Origin: Marinosulfonomonas sp.
GTDB taxonomy: Bacteria > Pseudomonadota > Alphaproteobacteria > Rhodobacterales > Rhodobacteraceae
Assembly (NCBI GenBank): GCA_015488685.1
Contig: WFNH01000019.1
Location: 1 to 51,720, forward strand
Length of the DNA stretch: 51,720 nucleotides
Direction: 5' to 3'
This document shows positions 47,843 through 51,720 of the stretch, in pieces. The notes below the pieces were generated by a model that saw nothing but the letters and a program-made list of their open reading frames with translations, made no database searches and was not told the DNA's origin. How positions within the stretch are numbered: position 1 is the stretch's first letter; each line of letters begins with the position of its first letter. Both the position numbers and the translations under genes were made by a program.

Positions 47843-49231
47843 TTAAGCAGCGCGAACCAACATGCTTTCGATATCACGCCGGACTTGTAACAAAAGGGTC
47901 AGGGCATCATCGGCAACAGTTTCAGTTTGCTCGTGCTGCATCAAAATCAGCGTATCCTGCGCATCATAAACACCTGCGATAACATCCGACAGCGCCGAGC
48001 TTGCCCCGTCTTCCAGAACTCCGGGTAGCATTGCGATGGCTTCTTCGCAAACCTGCAACGCCTGATCATCATCCCATGGCTCGGGATGGTCCAGAGAGGC
48101 GACAAGATCACGTTCGTAGACAGAAAGCACTGCAAGGGCCTCTTCCAGTAAAACCTTGTCTTTGTCTGCGGATTCAACTGTCTTGTCATCGGATTTGTCA
48201 GTGTAAGACGGGCCGACAACTTCAAGTTTAGGGGCGGCGGCAGTGCGTGGGCGTTCCGGTTCAGCCGGGGCCTCTACCGGCGGAACTTCGGCCATGCGCG
48301 GCGAAGTAATGGTTTGTTCGGGTTCTGGTGTATCCACTTGGACGGTGGCATCTTCATGCTCTGGTTCGCTAACCTGCGGCGGTGTATCCACCACAGTTTC
48401 CGATTCCTGATAATCGCAATCGCGACAATACCGCGCCAATATCTGTTCCGCATTGTCGGTGGTCGCCCGCTGTGCTTCTTCTATCTGTCCTTTGATCGCT
48501 GAAATCAGGCCGGTGGCCCCACTGGATTTGAACAGATTCAAATTGATATTTCGACCAGTGCCGCGTGCCTCCAAGGCCAGTTTGGCCGAGATCGGCAAGA
48601 TTCGCAAAAACTCATCCCCGCAATTTCGCGACAAGGTGGCAAGGCGTGTGTTTATCTCGGCTTGGCCCATCAGTTGGTCGGTCTTGGTCAGCAACAGGAA
48701 ACCGTGATCCTTCAGGCGGTCAGGTACAACATCCCAGATATCCTGTTCGTCTTTGGTAAAGTCTGTCGAACACCAGATAGCGACATCAGCCTGTTTGCAA
48801 GCCCAGGAAACTGCCTTTTGCTGTTGTTCGGGAACGTCCGGTGCGACAACTTCCATAACGCTGATTTTGGCCAAGGCCGGTAGGTTCGCCTGCACTGTCA
48901 CAAAGGCAGGTTTAAGGCCGGCACAAGCCTCGAAATCTATACCACCGACGATTTTCTTCGATCCGTCCGGCAAAGTGCAGAGCATTTTAGGCTCGACCCC
49001 GAACTCCAGTTTGACAGATGGCATTCCGTCTATCCCGTCTGGCACCATAGTCTGGCCCAGAAGCAAATTCAGAACGGCTGTTTTTCCAACACCGGAAGCC
49101 CCCAGCAATACAACCCGAAGGGGCGTATCAAACCCCTTCAGGACATTCTTTGCCGGTTTGGCAACCTCCTCAGGCAAAAGGCCGGTCGAGATCGCAAACT
49201 CAAGTCTTTCCCGTGCGGATTTTTTTGGCAT
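47843..49231 (-). CDS. GTPase-domain protein with acidic linker and helical tail
   Basis: A 462-residue cytosolic protein. G1/Walker A is GASGVGKT (44-51), a G3-like position is PDVPE (about 131-135), and G4 is degenerate TKTD (182-185). This is a P-loop GTPase of the TRAFAC/dynamin-like type. Residues about 270-370 are a Pro/Glu/Thr/Val-rich low-complexity linker (YQESETVVDTPPQVSEPEH). The last 90 residues are helical (LEEALAVLSVYERDLVASL; LTLLLQVRRDIESMLV). It starts 8 bases after the PP2C stop and is last in the PDZ-FHA-PP2C-GTPase operon. The function is unknown. Confidence 0.87.
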   Translation of the reverse strand: MPKKSARERLEFAISTGLLPEEVAKPAKNVLKGFDTPLRVVLLGASGVGKTAVLNLLLGQTMVPDGIDGMPSVKLEFGVEPKMLCTLPDGSKKIVGGIDFEACAGLKPAFVTVQANLPALAKISVMEVVAPDVPEQQQKAVSWACKQADVAIWCSTDFTKDEQDIWDVVPDRLKDHGFLLLTKTDQLMGQAEINTRLATLSRNCGDEFLRILPISAKLALEARGTGRNINLNLFKSSGATGLISAIKGQIEEAQRATTDNAEQILARYCRDCDYQESETVVDTPPQVSEPEHEDATVQVDTPEPEQTITSPRMAEVPPVEAPAEPERPRTAAAPKLEVVGPSYTDKSDDKTVESADKDKVLLEEALAVLSVYERDLVASLDHPEPWDDDQALQVCEEAIAMLPGVLEDGASSALSDVIAGVYDAQDTLILMQHEQTETVADDALTLLLQVRRDIESMLVRAA

Positions 49232-49239
49232 CTATTCCA

Positions 49240-50148
49240 TCACTTTCCGGAATTAACGGCCCGAATTTGATCAGGTTCGTATATGTGACTTCCGTTCCCA
49301 ACATTTGCTGCCTTGGCCATCGTTTGCCGACGAACCCTTTCCGACACAGGGGTCGCGGTAGCATCGTTCACCTTGACTACACTAAAGGCGATATTGTCCT
49401 GATCCGGGTCATCAAGCCGCCCCAGTTCATTTAACAGAACTTCGGCGATTTCAGAGGCCCGTTTACGGCGGTTCTTATTCAATAGGCGTTCGATCTGTGC
49501 GTTTGACAGAAATTGCAAACCATCAGATGAACAAACAAGGATATCCCCCTCGCTCAGCTCGGTATGCTGCTCGGGGCAATCGACTTTGGGTATCCGCTCT
49601 CCCATCATTACCGATGTCAGGCAATTTCGGTCGGGGTGCTCCAGCGCGGCATCAGCGTCCAGCAAACCTGATTGCACCATCAGGTCGATCTGTGGCGCCA
49701 TAGAGTGATCCTCGTTCAACTGCTTCATCTTGCCTTGGCGGAACAGATACAGCGGGGAATCTCCGACAGACAACCAATACAGCCGGTTTTCCATAATAAC
49801 AGGAACCACCAGTGTTGCACCCATACCTTCCGCTTCTGGATGGTGGGCCACATGTGTCGAAATACTGTCATTCGCCATATTTGCGATCTCGCGCAAAATG
49901 GCCGGGGCCTCGGCCTCGAATGCATCTGTATCCGCCAGCTGAAATTTCAATTCGCCATAGACTTCGGTCAGAACAAGTTTACTTGATACATCACCGGCAG
50001 CGTGACCACCCATACCATCGGCCAGCACAATAAAACCGGTATCCGAGCCGATTGGAAAGTCGCTGACAATGGCGTCTTCCTGATAGTCACGTGCACCTTT
50101 GCTTATCGCACAGGCAACATCAAAACGCGATTCACGCGATCGCCACAT
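49240..50148 (-). CDS. PP2C-family serine/threonine protein phosphatase
   Basis: A 302-residue metal-dependent phosphatase. Metal-binding motifs are RDYQEDA, LADGMGGHAAGD, a variant GMGATLV (usually GTT), SVGDSPLYLFR, CSSDGLQFL and DQDNIAFSV, so all catalytic aspartates appear present. The C-terminal 40 residues are a basic extension. ATG 50148 is chosen because AAGGGG lies 6 bases upstream; ATG 50154 would sit on the ribosome site. It overlaps the FHA gene end by 17 bases. It should remove phosphates from Ser/Thr residues recognised by the FHA partner. Confidence 0.94.
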   Translation of the reverse strand: MWRSRESRFDVACAISKGARDYQEDAIVSDFPIGSDTGFIVLADGMGGHAAGDVSSKLVLTEVYGELKFQLADTDAFEAEAPAILREIANMANDSISTHVAHHPEAEGMGATLVVPVIMENRLYWLSVGDSPLYLFRQGKMKQLNEDHSMAPQIDLMVQSGLLDADAALEHPDRNCLTSVMMGERIPKVDCPEQHTELSEGDILVCSSDGLQFLSNAQIERLLNKNRRKRASEIAEVLLNELGRLDDPDQDNIAFSVVKVNDATATPVSERVRRQTMAKAANVGNGSHIYEPDQIRAVNSGK

Positions 50149-50905
50149 CTTCATCCCCTTCCGAGGTAGTTTCCCAATTGAAATCAGGGCTGCAGAACGT
50201 CTTGAGGCGTAGTGTGGTTTCACCAATCAGAAATTCGTCGCCATCCTTGACTTGTTCGGTGGTAAGAACAGGTTTTCCGTTCAATCTGACGATATTGGAT
50301 TTCCCGCCATGGCCCAGATAGAACAGATGTTCGGCCGGATCATAGGCAATCGCGGCATGGTTATCACGCGAGATGGCCATATCACCAAAATCCAGCGGAA
50401 TGGTCTGATCCAGACCGCGACCGATTTTTGTCATGCCCGTGAACAAGGGGAAGCTGGCACCAGCACCCGGACCGGCAACCACAACCAGCCAGCCGGTCGG
50501 ATTCATCGACATCATTGTCTGGGAAACAGCAACAGGTTGTTCGGCTTCGTCAAACGGGTTGGCAACCGAAGCATCCTGTGGCTGAAAGCCCAGAATTCGG
50601 GTTTTGTTACGCGCCGGGCGACGGGTGCGGCGTTTGGGTTCAAAAGCGGTTTCTTCCGGGGCTGCAAGCGGCACTTCTGGTGTTTCCGGGGCCTCGTCAT
50701 TGATATCCCAGATATTGACAGCCGCCACTTCTTCTTTTTCCTCGCCAGCATCAATAACAGATTGCAATTCAGGGAAATTCTCCAGCGATACAGCCATATC
50801 ACCCTCGGTCTCAGGAACGGCATTACCCAAATCGCCCTGTTCATCCACCCAGGTATCATTCTGATCCGAATGATGTTTTCCAAACAGCTTACCAAGTAGT
50901 CCCAT
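50132..50905 (-). CDS. FHA-domain protein
   Basis: A 257-residue cytosolic protein. The N-terminus (MGLLGKLFGKHHSD) is followed by an acidic, low-complexity region to about residue 130 with Arg/Lys-rich RRTRRPARNKTR. The C-terminal FHA domain (about 145-245) has TKIGRGLDQTIPLD, ISRDNHAAIAYD and GKPVLTTEQVKDGDEFLIGE, and binds phosphothreonine peptides. AAGGAAAG lies before ATG 50905. The gene lies between the PDZ-like gene (33-bp gap) and the PP2C gene (overlap), so it probably reads phosphorylation set by a kinase encoded further right. Confidence 0.92.
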   Translation of the reverse strand: MGLLGKLFGKHHSDQNDTWVDEQGDLGNAVPETEGDMAVSLENFPELQSVIDAGEEKEEVAAVNIWDINDEAPETPEVPLAAPEETAFEPKRRTRRPARNKTRILGFQPQDASVANPFDEAEQPVAVSQTMMSMNPTGWLVVVAGPGAGASFPLFTGMTKIGRGLDQTIPLDFGDMAISRDNHAAIAYDPAEHLFYLGHGGKSNIVRLNGKPVLTTEQVKDGDEFLIGETTLRLKTFCSPDFNWETTSEGDEDVAIA

Positions 50906-50938
50906 GCTCTTTACTTTCCTTACAAAAACCAAAACGGC

Positions 50939-51720
50939 TTAGTTGTTGTCAGTCAATTGAATCGGCGCGATCCACTTTTTCCCGCCGCGATCAATTATGA
51001 AATTTAGTTTTTTATTGCCTTTGCCGGCTTCTCTTAGCAGAAGTTCGTCAAGCGAAATATCGACACCGATTTTTTCGCCCGTATCCAGGTAAGTCAGGAT
51101 AATATCCCCGGCCTTAATACTATTCGCAGCCTGTTGCGACGTGATTGCAACCGGTCGCTCTGCACCATCAGAGATTTTGCGTATCTGAAGTTCCAGCCCA
51201 GCCGGAAGCACGATGCCCGGAACAACATCAAGTGTAGCGGGTTGCTGCACATCATTTCCATCAATGTTGAAAAGAACTTGAACCGAATCCAGCTCCCCCA
51301 GATTTTCCAAGCTGCGCAAGGTAGGGTTAATCTGCGAGAATGATTTGATTGGTACACCATTTACCGCTGTAATCTGCTGCCCAATTTGCGCCCAGGCCGG
51401 CGCATCTTTTCCAACTTTGGCAATAACACCAGGTTGGTCGATCTTTTCCGAAAATGGCAAGTAAGCAGAAGATACAGGTAAGAACCCTAAGGAACCTACT
51501 GTTTCCACATCAACTGGATCAATTGCTTTCATCGCCATGATGTTGGTTTCGACTGAAGCCGGAACTATTTCCACTGGTGATGTTGCACTGGTCGCAAACT
51601 CCAGATTGGCAACGACCTCGGGAGCGTCGGCAACCGGTGTGTCTGTTGCAGTGTCGGCGGCAACCTCTGGAGTGTCGGCAACCGGTGTGTCCGTTGCAGT
51701 GTCAGCGACAACTTCGGGAG
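50939..51720 (-). CDS. PDZ-like domain protein, C-terminal part (partial, continues past the edge)
   Basis: The frame is open from the right edge to the stop at 50939, giving about 260 residues; the true start is outside the window, and a GTG at 51574 is not the start. The first 48 residues are two copies of a 16-residue acidic repeat (PEVVADTATDTPVADT, PEVAADTATDTPVADA). Then follow two PDZ-like beta units: LGFLPVSSAYLPFSEKIDQPGV with IGQQITAVNGVPIKS, and a second region with AANSIKAGDIILTYLDTGE. It may be an envelope or regulatory protein; a kinase fusion further upstream is possible but not seen. Confidence 0.8.
   Translation of the reverse strand, partial: PEVVADTATDTPVADTPEVAADTATDTPVADAPEVVANLEFATSATSPVEIVPASVETNIMAMKAIDPVDVETVGSLGFLPVSSAYLPFSEKIDQPGVIAKVGKDAPAWAQIGQQITAVNGVPIKSFSQINPTLRSLENLGELDSVQVLFNIDGNDVQQPATLDVVPGIVLPAGLELQIRKISDGAERPVAITSQQAANSIKAGDIILTYLDTGEKIGVDISLDELLLREAGKGNKKLNFIIDRGGKKWIAPIQLTDNN
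51619..51714 (-). repeat. 48-bp coding tandem repeat, two copies plus partial third
   Basis: The 16-codon unit encoding PEVxADTATDTPVADx occurs at about 51667-51714 and 51619-51666, with a third partial start (PEVVAN) to the left. Copies are nearly identical in DNA, including a shared block CAACCGGTGTGTC. It probably extends beyond the window edge. Confidence 0.8.

Overview
The window looks like chromosomal DNA of an alphaproteobacterium of the Rhodobacterales (Roseobacter group). This is inferred from the elongation factor Tu C-terminus at the left edge, an FNR-boxed ubiT-ubiU-ubiV operon, a cobN-type B12 cluster preceded by cbtB/cbtA and a cobalamin riboswitch, small families I associate with this order (DUF6732, DUF6502), and moderately GC-rich coding sequence. 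I see no insertion sequence, phage gene, integrase or CRISPR array. Genes are densely packed, and many neighbours share ATGA, TGATG or TAATG junctions.

Left part (1-12.9 kb): tuf end and terminator; an AT-richer polytopic membrane protein; a divergent pair (DUF6502/lipoprotein leftward, VWA lipoprotein rightward) separated by 80 bp with two nearly identical 17-bp palindromes; a small secreted protein; a 460-bp spacer; tRNA-Trp; the O2-independent ubiquinone genes ubiTUV, transcribed leftward from a perfect FNR site; tRNA-Met(CAT); a DUF4139/MuiA-like protein; asd; a DEAD-box RNA helicase; an L,D-transpeptidase; and a small conserved protein.

B12 part (12.9-34 kb): a leftward operon (DUF6732, cbiX, cobH, cobL, cobI, cbiG-cobJ fusion, cobM) and a divergent rightward set (DUF1636, cobC, cobD). 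An unrelated block follows: a lytic transglycosylase, a YbjN-like protein and smc. Then comes a cobalamin riboswitch that heads cbtB, cbtA, cobW, a GNAT acetyltransferase and cobN. The cluster combines marks of early cobalt insertion (CbiX, CbiG) with the late, aerobic chelatase subunit CobN. CobG, CobF and CobK are not in this window.

Right part (34-51.7 kb): a group of AT-richer genes of unclear function (two coupled cytosolic proteins, a PstS-like/OmpA fusion, and a periplasmic protein with two PilJ-type segments), then a HAD phosphatase. Next is a catabolic cluster: FAD subunit, fused [2Fe-2S]-molybdopterin hydroxylase, 6-hydroxynicotinate-reductase-like Fe-S protein, UPF0280, two DUF1185 paralogs, MarR, and a convergent enamidase. 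This matches the hydroxylase, reductase and enamidase steps of reductive nicotinate breakdown. The right edge carries a leftward operon of a PDZ-like protein (cut by the edge, with a 48-bp tandem repeat), an FHA protein, a PP2C phosphatase and a GTPase, which resembles a phospho-signalling module. This module and the 34-38 kb group are the best candidates for an undescribed system.
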